The position numbers and the translations under genes are program-made. 64,000 bases of DNA, from assembly GCA_025458165.1 (NCBI GenBank), contig JALOTB010000053.1:1-64000 (forward strand), read 5' to 3'. Of the stretch, positions 45,696-53,530 are shown piece by piece; the first letter of the stretch is position 1, and each line of letters opens with the position of its first letter. Source of the stretch: Chromatiaceae bacterium. GTDB lineage: Bacteria; Pseudomonadota; Gammaproteobacteria; Chromatiales; Chromatiaceae. The notes below the pieces were generated by a model. It made no database searches. It had not been told where the DNA came from and was given only the letters and a program-made list of their open reading frames with translations.

Positions 45696-47552
45696 TCAGT
45701 GGTGGTGGCCGTGCCCGGGATCGGCCGGGGTGCCGGCGGCCAGGTGCACCAGGTAGGCGCCGCGGCTGACCACACGCTCGCCGGCGGCGAGACCCTCCTC
45801 GATCGCGACGTACTCCCCATCCCGCAATCCGGTGCGGACCAACCGGCGCTCGAAGCGCTCGCCCTCGATCTGGACGTAGACGATCTCGGCGCCGGCGTCG
45901 TTGACCAGCGCGGTCACCGGGACGGCCAGGGTGTCGCGCTCCTCGCCGGTGAGCACCCGGGCGGTCACCGAGAGCCCCACCCGCAGACGGGGGTCGGGCC
46001 TGCGGAACTCGAAGATCACGGGCAGGGTGCGGCTCTCGGCGTCCACCATCGACCCGAAGGCCACCAGGCGAGCGCCGGTCTCGGGGGTGACCTCGAAGAC
46101 ACCGTCGAAGCCCGGCACCCGGAACCAGGCCCCCAGGGGATGGAGGATGCGCCCGATGTCGGACTCGGCGACACGCGCCTCGGGCCACAGCCGCTCGGGG
46201 TTGACCAGGTGGAACAGGCGGTCTCCCTCCTCGACGAAGGCCCCCGGCGCGACCTCGACCCGCGCCACCACCGCCCTGATGGGTGCGCGCACGGGAACCC
46301 CGGCGGCCTCGCCCTCCTCGGTGCGCTGGACCTGCGCCAGCCGTCGGCGCGCGGCGGTGAGCTCGGCCTCCGCCACCTCCGCCGCGCTGCGCGCTTCGAG
46401 CACGTCGCGGTAGGGGATTGAACGGTCTCGCCAGAGGGCATCGAGCCGCTCGCGCTCCTGCCGGGTGAGGTCGCGCAGCGAGGCGGCCCGGGTGACCGCG
46501 AGCTCCAGCCCCGCGATGTCGCTCTCCCCACCGAGCTTGGGGACGAGATAGGCGATGACCTGGCCCACCTCAACCGCGAGGCCGGTGTACGGGAATCCCT
46601 CCGGCGGCGGCACCAGGTGGCCGTCGATGGGCGTGGTGACATGGGCCTCGCCGTCGGCGCTAGCACGCAGTACACCGGTGGCCGGAACCGAGCCGCGCAA
46701 TCGCCGCCGCTCGACCGGCGCGGTGGCGAAGTCCGCCCGCCACTGCTGCTCCTTGAGCAGGACGACGCCTGGGTCGGCGGGCGCCTGGGTCTCGCCCGCG
46801 GCGCGCAGAGCGCTCGCCGCGTCCGGGTGGACCGGCAGGACACCCAGCTCGTGGGTCACCGCGAGGCCGGGGGCGTCGAACTCGATTCGCACCTCACGCG
46901 GCGCCGCCAGCGCCGGCCGCACCAGGACCCGGTATAGCCCCGGCCGAGCCGGTGCCGGACTGGTGAAGCGCTCCTCAGGCGCGCCGCCACCCGAGAAGCG
47001 CACCCCCACCGAGCCCGCATCGAGCGGGCGGAAGTCACCGAGACGGGTGAGGTGGACCAGCACCTCCGCCGGCTCCCCAGCGACCAGGGGCGGGAGCTCG
47101 GCGAAGAGCTCGGTGCGGTCGGTGAAGTGGGTGACCGCCGTCGGTTCGGGATAATGCTCGTGCGCCGGGTCGTCGTCGTGAGGGTGGACGCCCCCGAGCA
47201 GGCCGATGACCCAGTCCTGCAAGCGGTGCCACCAATCCCCGTGGGCATGTCCCCCGTCGTGGCCCGGCGCGTGGTCGTGCCCTTGGTCTGGGTCCTGACC
47301 CGAGACCTGCTGCTGACCTTTGCCCTGGTCGTGGTCTGACCCGTGATCGTGATCGTGATCGTGGTCGTGGTCGTGGTCGTGGTCGTGATCAGGATCTTGG
47401 TCGGAATGCTCGACCTCGACCGGCACCGCCTTCGCTTGAGCCCCAAAGGCGGCGGCCTGATCCTGGTCCCCGGCCAAAGGGAGGTGGACCAGCATGAACA
47501 AGGCGCCGGCGCCAATCAGCGCACGGCCGGTAACGGCAGATCTCAGACGCAT
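45696..47552 (-). CDS. RND efflux periplasmic adaptor (CzcB/CusB-like) with His-Asp repeat
   Basis: 618 aa membrane-fusion subunit. After a signal segment (GALFMLVHLPLAG) comes a very His-rich domain: eight HD dipeptides in a row, then HDQGHDHAPGHDGGHAHGDWWHRL. A domain of beta strands follows (PTAVTHFTDRTELFAELPPLVAGEPAEVLVHLTRL, CzcB-type extension), then the lipoyl/hairpin region with REWERLDALWRDRSIP-like helices and VRAPIRAVVARVEVAPGAFVEEGDRLFHLVNPERLW, and the barrel ending ERVVSRGAYLVHLA. The tail is His-rich again (GHGHHH). The His/Asp cluster is a likely metal buffer. Start ATG 47552 after GGGGAG. Confidence 0.93.
   Translation of the reverse strand: MRLRSAVTGRALIGAGALFMLVHLPLAGDQDQAAAFGAQAKAVPVEVEHSDQDPDHDHDHDHDHDHDHDHGSDHDQGKGQQQVSGQDPDQGHDHAPGHDGGHAHGDWWHRLQDWVIGLLGGVHPHDDDPAHEHYPEPTAVTHFTDRTELFAELPPLVAGEPAEVLVHLTRLGDFRPLDAGSVGVRFSGGGAPEERFTSPAPARPGLYRVLVRPALAAPREVRIEFDAPGLAVTHELGVLPVHPDAASALRAAGETQAPADPGVVLLKEQQWRADFATAPVERRRLRGSVPATGVLRASADGEAHVTTPIDGHLVPPPEGFPYTGLAVEVGQVIAYLVPKLGGESDIAGLELAVTRAASLRDLTRQERERLDALWRDRSIPYRDVLEARSAAEVAEAELTAARRRLAQVQRTEEGEAAGVPVRAPIRAVVARVEVAPGAFVEEGDRLFHLVNPERLWPEARVAESDIGRILHPLGAWFRVPGFDGVFEVTPETGARLVAFGSMVDAESRTLPVIFEFRRPDPRLRVGLSVTARVLTGEERDTLAVPVTALVNDAGAEIVYVQIEGERFERRLVRTGLRDGEYVAIEEGLAAGERVVSRGAYLVHLAAGTPADPGHGHHH
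47343..47390. repeat. Eight hexamer repeats coding His-Asp
   Basis: Eight direct copies of GTGATC or GTGGTC (GATCAC/GACCAC on the coding strand) give Asp-His eight times inside the adaptor gene. The unit is 6 nt, so slippage changes the protein in whole His-Asp steps without a frameshift. Confidence 0.85.
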
Positions 47553-47618
47553 GGCCCTAAGCTCCCCTGGCAATCAACCCATGGCGCCCCGATGCCCTGG
47601 GGACGCCGCCGAACTGGG

Positions 47619-48017
47619 CTAAAGGGCGTACCTTGGGGGTCGGACGGGAGGCGGCGGGATGTGGGAGTGGCTCGGGCCGGAGTCGCCGGCGCGCGGCGTG
47701 CCCATGTGGGGGAAGAAGAGTCCGGGCTGGTCGGCAAGAACGCCGAGCAGATGGGCGCTCGCGTGACAGCCGTGGTCGCATCCTTGCGCGTCCTCGGCAT
47801 CGGCGCCCCGATCGTCCGGGGCGGACCAAGCGTGGTCGTGCCCCTCGCCGTGCTGCGCGTGCCAAGGCACGCCGGCCGCGAGCGCATGCGCGGTCAACCC
47901 AAGGTGACCGATCAGCACCAACAGCAGCACCAGGACGCGCACCGCCCGAGGCGCCGCCGAGTGGCTGGTGCCCTTTGGGGCCGGCGGTCGATCGTGGCCA
48001 GCGTGGCGAGCGGTCAT
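47619..48017 (-). CDS. Small His/Cys-rich exported protein, CzcI/DUF2946-like
   Basis: 132 aa. A hydrophobic segment (VRVLVLLLVLIGHLGLTAHALA) is followed by a metal-ligand-rich tail: HAQHGEGHDHAW, then DAQGCDHGCHASAHLLGVLA and SGPSHSHIPPPP. The CDHGCHASAHLLGL-like core is what I know from CzcI and DUF2946-type proteins beside czc/cus operons, where they affect regulation or periplasmic metal handling. It lies 66 bp before the RND adaptor gene on the same strand, so it is probably the first gene of that operon. ATG 48017 has no clear ribosome site. Confidence 0.7.
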   Translation of the reverse strand: MTARHAGHDRPPAPKGTSHSAAPRAVRVLVLLLVLIGHLGLTAHALAAGVPWHAQHGEGHDHAWSAPDDRGADAEDAQGCDHGCHASAHLLGVLADQPGLFFPHMGTPRAGDSGPSHSHIPPPPVRPPRYAL

Positions 48018-48164
48018 GCGCGGAGCCTAGCAGAATCGGCCGTCGCGAACGACACGCAAGCGCATGGCCCTCCCGCGTGCGTCACGGGCATTGCCCGCCG
48101 CGGGCGTCACGCCTAGCATCGGGGACAGATCTCAACCAGCGCACAGGCGCTACGGAGGTTGCCG

Positions 48165-48644
48165 ATGACCGATGTTTCCTGGGACGCCCCACCCAACGTG
48201 CGGCAAGACTACAACGATACCTGCTGGGCGGCGGTGATGGAGTCCTTCTGCGCCGCCTCCCCCGGCCGGCCCAAGGTCACGCAGGACGAGATCGTCGAGC
48301 AGTTCGGCAAGTACTGCTATTCCAGCACCGACGGCACCATGACGCGCCGCGGGCTGCACATCCTGTTCGGCGATAAGCGCTTCGGCCTCAAGGTCATGGA
48401 GGTCGCCCCCAACGCGTTCAGCGCGCTGCTGGTGTCACAGAAGCTCGGCCATGGTCTGGTCCCCATCGGCTATTGGGAGCGGAGGATCTCGGGCTGGCAC
48501 GTCGGCCTGATCTACGGGATCTCGGGGGGCACGGTCCACTACCACAACCCCGACTTTTCGAACGGGGGGCGGCTGACGGACCCCGTGAGTCACTTCTGCC
48601 CGTCCGGAAAGGGCAATCTGGTCCTCGCCTGGCGGGCCTGGTAG
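48165..48644 (+). CDS. Stand-alone papain-like cysteine protease
   Basis: 159 aa consisting only of a catalytic domain of the C39/AvrRpt2-like papain fold. The oxyanion Gln and nucleophile are in NVRQDYNDTCWAAVMESFC (Gln14, Cys20), the His in ISGWHVGLIYGISG (His112), and the third residue in GGTVHYHNPDF (Asn128/Asp130). There is no signal peptide, so it is cytoplasmic or delivered otherwise. ATG 48165 has a perfect GGAGG 7 nt upstream. It has no ABC exporter, leader peptide substrate or immunity gene nearby, so it is not a bacteriocin-processing enzyme in context. Target unknown. Confidence 0.85.
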   Translation: MTDVSWDAPPNVRQDYNDTCWAAVMESFCAASPGRPKVTQDEIVEQFGKYCYSSTDGTMTRRGLHILFGDKRFGLKVMEVAPNAFSALLVSQKLGHGLVPIGYWERRISGWHVGLIYGISGGTVHYHNPDFSNGGRLTDPVSHFCPSGKGNLVLAWRAW

Positions 48645-48703
48645 CCGTCGCGGCGAGGCTGATCGGTCCCGCGCTTCGCCGACAGCCGGGCACCGCCCGG
48701 CCG

Positions 48704-49736
48704 TCACCGCTCGGCCGCGACAGTCCCTGTCGGTCCGGTCGGGCAGCCTTGATCCGGCCACACACCGATGAACCGGCTGACCACGAGGGTCGGCTCGCTG
48801 CCCTCGCCGTCGCGCTTCGGGCGCTCGACGAGCTGGCCTTCGAAGGTGGTGTGAAGCGGTCCTCCGGGCTCGCGCGCCGCGGCGAGGTAGGCGCGCTCGA
48901 CGCTCGGCCAGTCGCCCTCGAAGGCGACCGGATACCGGCGACCGGTGAGGCACTCGGTGAAGCTGGCGGCATCGGCCAGGTAGCGCAGCTCGCCGCCGAA
49001 GAAGGTGGCAAGCTCGGTGGGCGTGAGGGTTCCGTCGCTCCGCAGGTCGTGGGCGAGGGGCGACTCGATCGGCTTGCCCGGCAGATCGAGCTGGCGCAGC
49101 TCGTCGGGCCCGACGACCCCGAACCGCAGGGGCATCTCGGCGCCGCCGGCGAGGATCAGGGCGCGGCGGGCGGGCTCGAAGCGCCAGCGGCCGAGGTCGT
49201 CACGCACCAGCCCGCGCCCCAGCCACTCCCGGCGCAGGTGAAAGACCTCGTCCGGCCAGAGGTCGAGGTGGTGACGCACACCCGGGCAGTCCGCGCAGGT
49301 CAGGACCCCGCGGAAGCTGGCCGGCAGGCGCAGGCCGTGCGGGGTGCCGACCCCGCGCATCGGGATCTCCACCGTGTCCGGGTGGCCGCCGCTGATCACC
49401 GGGTGGAAGCTGTCGGAGGTGAGCGGCAGCCGTCCGTCGAGGGTGATCCGTGCACGCACGGCGTAACGCCCGCGCGGGTCCAGGCGCGCCGGATCTTAGG
49501 GGATGGAGAAGGCGTAGGGCGAACCCGAGCCGGCGTCGAGGCTCACACGACCTAAGACCTCGGCGGGGGCATCGGCACGGGAGACGTCTTCAAGCGTGGC
49601 CTCGAACACGGCGCCGGGCAGCAGCGCAATCCGCTCGCGGTAGAAGGCGCAGCCCCGCACGCTCGCCTCGGCCGCCCGCTGCGGCGATCGGGGCCGTCAT
49701 CAAAAGGGCCGCGAGCACACTCAGCCATCGCTTCAT
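48704..49736 (-). pseudogene. YbaY-NlpE-COG3650-like envelope protein gene with frameshift and nonsense mutation
   Basis: The signal peptide KRWLSVLAALLMTAPIAAA starts at ATG 49736, but about 20 codons later the frame must shift (near 49680) to continue with the YbaY-like AEASVRGCAFYRERIALLPGAVFEATLEDVS. That domain then meets an in-frame TAA at 49498-49496, between SIP and DPARLDPRGRYAVRARI, where the family has a Tyr (one base change). After it come the NlpE-like domain with LTCADCPGVRHHLDLWPDEVF and LPGKPIESPLAHDLR, and a C-terminal domain (GELRYLADAASFTECLTGRRYPVAFEGDWPSVERAYL). The downstream 251-aa frame from GTG 49459 may still be translated as a cytoplasmic fragment. Confidence 0.75.
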
Positions 49737-49870
49737 GAGCTGACCTTCATTGGTGCTGGATCCGGCGCGATCCGGTGAGCCCATGAGCCCGCGGCAGCGA
49801 GCGGACCGCCCCTGCCCCGCTCGCCGGCGCCGGCGCCGGCGCGGGGACGCCGACGCCGTGGAAAGGGCCG

Positions 49871-50401
49871 CTACTTGGCCGGCGGCTGGCCCTGCTGCTG
49901 CATCTGGCGCGCCTGCTCCAACATCTTACGGAAGAAGGCCTCGACCTCATCGCGTGTGGCGAAGCCGTCGCCGCCGGTGTCCATCTGGTTGAAGCCCTCG
50001 ACGCTCGGCTGCATGGCCTCGGCCCGCGCCACCTTGCCGTCGCCGTTCTTGTCGAGCTCCTTGATGAAGGTCTCGCCGGGATCGGGCATACCCCGCTCCT
50101 TCATCTTTTGTCGCACCTCGGCCGGCACCTCGGCCGCGAACGCCTTGCTGAACTCGTCGGAGGTGATGAAGCCGTCGCCGTCGGCGTCGAGCTGCTTGAA
50201 GCGCGCCTCCTGGGGGGCGAGCGCCTCCGCCTGGCTGACCTTGCCGTCACCATCGGTGTCGTGCTGTTGGATGAATGACTCGGCCGGATTGACGGACGCC
50301 GCCTGCTCCGCGGGCGGCTGGGCGGCCTCCGCCGACACGATGGCGCCGCCGAGCAGGGCGGCGAGTGCGAGGGAAAGGGCGCTGTCCTTGGTGTGACTCA
50401 T
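49871..50401 (-). CDS. Exported protein with four EF-hands
   Basis: 176 aa, signal peptide ALSLALAALLGGAIVSAEAA. Four calcium loops in two pairs: DTDGDGKVSQAE, DADGDGFITSDE, DKNGDGKVARAE and DTGGDGFATRDE, the first three with full ligand sets, the fourth with Gly at position 3. A Gln-rich tail (QARQMQQQGQPP) ends it. Periplasmic or extracellular Ca2+ buffer or sensor; the partner is unknown. GGAG lies before ATG 50401. Downstream is a GCCGGC run (49823-49841). Confidence 0.9.
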   Translation of the reverse strand: MSHTKDSALSLALAALLGGAIVSAEAAQPPAEQAASVNPAESFIQQHDTDGDGKVSQAEALAPQEARFKQLDADGDGFITSDEFSKAFAAEVPAEVRQKMKERGMPDPGETFIKELDKNGDGKVARAEAMQPSVEGFNQMDTGGDGFATRDEVEAFFRKMLEQARQMQQQGQPPAK

Positions 50402-50628
50402 TGAGATGACTCCACAGTGAAGTTGTGCGGTTCTCGCGGTGGTCTCGACGGTGCCGTTCGACCAGCGGTCGGGACCGGCCGATCCGGCGGAGCAAGACGG
50501 GCAAGTACGCGCCGGAAGGCCGCCGAGCAACCCGCGCGCAGGTTAGAGGCTGCCGCGGTAGGTTGCAAACCCCCGGGGCCGCCATCGTCGCACGGCCTCG
50601 GCGCTCGGGCGCTGCTCGGCCGCCGGGC

Positions 50629-50892
50629 TCATCGGCCCTGAAGCAGCCACAGCCGCAGCGCGTTGCGCAGCTCCGGGCGCCGCGGACCCGGCTCCCCAGC
50701 GGCGGCCATCTCGGCCAGCATTCGATCGATGAACGCCGAGGCTTCGAACCAGTCGTCCAGCTCCCTCCCGGGACCGAAGCCGCGGCGCTCGGCGCGGTAA
50801 TAGGCCGCCACCGCGATCATCTCGTGACGCGCAGCCGGGGAGACCGCGATTCGGACGGTATCGCGGGCGTCCTTGGTCGCGGTTTCATTCAT
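50629..50892 (-). CDS. DUF2934 family protein
   Basis: 87 aa with the DUF2934 core HEMIAVAAYYRAERRGFGPGRELDDWFEASAFIDRMLAE. Function unknown; a small helical protein common in proteobacteria. It is isolated: the gaps on both sides (about 230 nt each) hold no other gene I can support. Confidence 0.85.
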   Translation of the reverse strand: MNETATKDARDTVRIAVSPAARHEMIAVAAYYRAERRGFGPGRELDDWFEASAFIDRMLAEMAAAGEPGPRRPELRNALRLWLLQGR

Positions 50893-51031
50893 CGATCACT
50901 GCCTCGACTTTCCGCTCGGGGCCTGGCAGGCGCGGCTGCGGAGACCGGGCACCGCGCCGGGGGGTCACCGCCGGCCAGCTCATGCGCCGACCCGTGGACA
51001 TCGTTAGGGCGCGACACAAATCCTGTGGCGA

Positions 51032-51058
51032 TTGACGGCAATGGCGTTGTGATAGCAT
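51032..51058 (+). promoter_or_regulatory. Candidate promoter of the DUF2760-Hsp70 operon
   Basis: TTGACG (51032-51037) and TAGCAT (51053-51058) with a 15-nt spacer, shorter than ideal, about 65 nt before the start of the DUF2760 gene. The TTGACG is five of six -35 bases. No heat-shock (sigma-32) element is seen. Confidence 0.35.
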
Positions 51059-51122
51059 CGCGACTCCACCGACCGGGAGGCGGCAGCGCCTCACGATTCG
51101 TGACCCAATGAAGGAGCAGCCC

Positions 51123-51668
51123 ATGCCCGAGCCCATGCCCTCGGTGATCCAGCGACTCTCGATTGCCTTGGCGAGCTTCTGGCGCGCCCTGGTCGACCCC
51201 CAATTCGCGGCCGCAGTCGCGCGCCTGCGGGCGGGGCGGCCAGCCGAGCTGGCCCCCGCACGCCCCGAGCCACCGCACCTGCAAGCGGCCGAGCCGAACG
51301 CCGCGCTCCAGTTGCTCGGACTACTCCAGGAGGAGGGGCGCTTGATCGACTTCCTGCAAGAAGGCGTCGCCCGCTACTCCGACGCCGAGATCGGTGCCGC
51401 GGCGCGCGTGGTTCACGAGGGTTGCAAGAAGACCCTCGCGCAACACTTCACCGTCGCGGCCGTGCGCAGCGAGCCGGAGGGGACCCGGGTCACCCTGAGC
51501 GAGGGCTTCGACTCCGCGGCCGTGCGGCTCACCGGCAACGTCGTCGGCCAGCCGCCGTTCAACGGGAGCCTCAGGCACAAGGGCTGGCGGGTCACCGAGG
51601 TCCGGCTGCCGCAGGTCGCATCGGGGCACGACCTCGCTATTCTAGCCCCCGCGGAGGTGGAGCTGTGA
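51123..51668 (+). CDS. DUF2760 domain protein
   Basis: 181 aa. N-terminal helix PSVIQRLSIALASFWRALVDPQFAAAVARL, a Pro/Ala-rich linker, then the DUF2760 core ALQLLGLLQEEGRLIDFLQEGVARYSDAEIGAAARVVHEGCKKTLAQHF and a beta-rich end with LTGNVVGQPPFNGSLRHKGWRVTEVRLP. ATG 51123 is chosen for AAGGAG 6 nt upstream; an ATG five codons earlier has none. Its stop overlaps the next gene's GTG, so it is co-translated with an Hsp70 relative; DUF2760 genes are usually next to Hsp70-like genes, which suggests a cofactor or client-loading role (inference). Confidence 0.9.
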   Translation: MPEPMPSVIQRLSIALASFWRALVDPQFAAAVARLRAGRPAELAPARPEPPHLQAAEPNAALQLLGLLQEEGRLIDFLQEGVARYSDAEIGAAARVVHEGCKKTLAQHFTVAAVRSEPEGTRVTLSEGFDSAAVRLTGNVVGQPPFNGSLRHKGWRVTEVRLPQVASGHDLAILAPAEVEL

Positions 51669-53509
51669 GCGAGCCGCGCTACGCCGTTGGCATCGATCTC
51701 GGGACCACGCACTGTGCCCTGTCCTACGTCGACCTCGCGCGCAGCCAGGGCGACGAGGTCGCCCAGGAGCTGATGGGGGTGCCCCAGCTCACCGCCCCCG
51801 GCGCGGTGGAGGAGCGGCCGCTGCTGCCCTCCTTTCTTTATGTCCCCCACCCCGACGAGATTGCGGCGGGCGACCTGACGCTGCCCTGGGCCGCCGAGCC
51901 CGGAGTCATCCTCGGCGAGCTCGCCCGCACCATCGGGGCGCGAACGCCGATCCGGCTGGTCTCCAGCGCCAAGAGCTGGCTCTGTCACCCGGGGGTCGAT
52001 CGGCGCGCCGCGATCCTCCCCGCCGGGGCGCCCGAGGACGAGGTCCCGCGGCTGTCGCCGTACGAGGCCTCGGTCCGCTACCTCGCACACCTGCGCGACG
52101 CCTGGAACCACGCCCACCCCGATGCCGAGCTCGCGGCGCAGGAGGTCACGGTGACCGTGCCCGCCTCGTTCGATCCCGCCGCGCGCGAGCTGACCGCCGA
52201 GGCGGCCCAGGCCGTCGGCTTCCAGCGGCTGGTGCTCCTGGAGGAGCCGCAAGCGGCCCTCTACAGTTGGATCCACGAGAGCGGCGGGGAGTGGCGCAAG
52301 CAGGTGCGCGTCGGCGACCGCATCCTGGTCATCGATGTCGGCGGCGGCACCACCGACCTCTCGCTGATCGCCGTCACCGAGCGCGAGGGGTCGCTGGAGC
52401 TTACCCGCGTGGCGGTGGGCGACCACATCCTGCTCGGCGGCGATAACATGGACCTCGCGCTCGCACACGTCGTCAAGGCCAAGCTGAGCGCCGAGGGCAA
52501 GGCCCTCGACGCCTGGCAGGTGCAGGCACTCACCCACGGCTGCCGCCACGCCAAGGAGGCCCTGCTCGCCGACCCGACGATCGAGTCCATTCCGGTGGTG
52601 GTGCCGAGCCGCGGCACCCGGCTCATCGGCGGCACCCTGCGCACCGAGCTCCGCCGCGAGGAGGTGACGCGGACCCTGGTCGACGGCTTCTTCCCCGAGA
52701 TCCCGGCCGACGCCCGGCCGGCCACTCGCGCCCGCGGTGCGCTCACGCAGCTCGGGCTGCCCTACGCCCAGGACCCGGCGGTCACCCGGCACCTCGCCGC
52801 CTTCCTCGGCGCCCAGGCCGGGGCGACCGCTGACCTGCCGGGCTTCGCGGAGGCCGCCGTCGGCCGCTTCCTGCACCCGACCGCGGTACTTTTCAACGGC
52901 GGCGTCTTCAAGGCGGGTGTATTGGCCGATCGCGTGCTCCAGGTCATCAACGACTGGCTCGCCAGCGACGGCGCGCCGCCCGCCCGGCTGCTCGAAGGCG
53001 CCGATCTGGATCTTTCGGTCGCGCGCGGGGCCGCTTACTACGGCTATGTCCGCCGCGGCGGCGGGGTGCGCATCCGCGGCGGCACCGCCCGCTCCTACTA
53101 CGTCGGGGTGGAGAGCGCGATGCCGGCGGTCCCCGGGCTGGAACCCCCCATCCAGGCCCTGTGTCTGGCCCCCTTCGGGATGGAGGAAGGGAGCGAGGCG
53201 GAGATCCCGCCCCAGGAGTTCGGACTGGTCGTCGGCGAGCCGGTGCGGTTTCGCTTCTTTGGGTCCTCGGTGCGGCGCGACGACCAGGTGGGCGTGCTGC
53301 TGGAGGACTGGCCTCCCGAAGAGCTCGAAGAGCTGGAGGAGATCCAGGCGACCCTCCCCGCGGAAGGCCGCACCCCGGGCGAGGTGGTCCCGGTGCACCT
53401 GCGTGCCTCGGTGACTGAGGTCGGCACCCTGCGACTGGAGGCCGTGCCCCGCACCGGCTCGGAGCGCTGGAAGGTGGAGCTCAACGTGCGCGGCGCCCCC
53501 GGCGCCTGA
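51665..53509 (+). CDS. Hsp70 family (DnaK-like) protein
   Basis: 614 aa. The actin-fold ATPase is complete: phosphate 1 AVGIDLGTTHCALSYVD, phosphate 2 ILVIDVGGGTTDLSLIAV, and adenosine motif VLFNGGVFKAGVLADRVLQ. The substrate-binding end (after about residue 500) is short and unlike DnaK, lacking the usual lid and EEVD-like tail, so it is a divergent paralogue and not the housekeeping chaperone. GTG 51665 overlaps the DUF2760 stop (GTGA). No GrpE or J-protein is encoded in the cluster. Confidence 0.93.
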   Translation: MSEPRYAVGIDLGTTHCALSYVDLARSQGDEVAQELMGVPQLTAPGAVEERPLLPSFLYVPHPDEIAAGDLTLPWAAEPGVILGELARTIGARTPIRLVSSAKSWLCHPGVDRRAAILPAGAPEDEVPRLSPYEASVRYLAHLRDAWNHAHPDAELAAQEVTVTVPASFDPAARELTAEAAQAVGFQRLVLLEEPQAALYSWIHESGGEWRKQVRVGDRILVIDVGGGTTDLSLIAVTEREGSLELTRVAVGDHILLGGDNMDLALAHVVKAKLSAEGKALDAWQVQALTHGCRHAKEALLADPTIESIPVVVPSRGTRLIGGTLRTELRREEVTRTLVDGFFPEIPADARPATRARGALTQLGLPYAQDPAVTRHLAAFLGAQAGATADLPGFAEAAVGRFLHPTAVLFNGGVFKAGVLADRVLQVINDWLASDGAPPARLLEGADLDLSVARGAAYYGYVRRGGGVRIRGGTARSYYVGVESAMPAVPGLEPPIQALCLAPFGMEEGSEAEIPPQEFGLVVGEPVRFRFFGSSVRRDDQVGVLLEDWPPEELEELEEIQATLPAEGRTPGEVVPVHLRASVTEVGTLRLEAVPRTGSERWKVELNVRGAPGA

Positions 53510-53530
53510 GACCGGCCGTCGCGCGCGGCG

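Noticed and set aside
47343..47390. Regular direct repeats as a possible CRISPR array
   Set aside because: The unit is six bases with no spacers and codes for protein. No CRISPR-like array was found in the window.
47343..48116. Plus-strand frame beginning with a long Val/Ile run, as if a membrane helix
   Set aside because: The Val/Ile run is the antisense reading of the His-Asp hexamer repeat of the RND adaptor gene.
49823..49841. GCCGGC run as a regulatory or recombination site
   Set aside because: It is a short simple-sequence stretch in very GC-rich DNA with nothing else to support a function.
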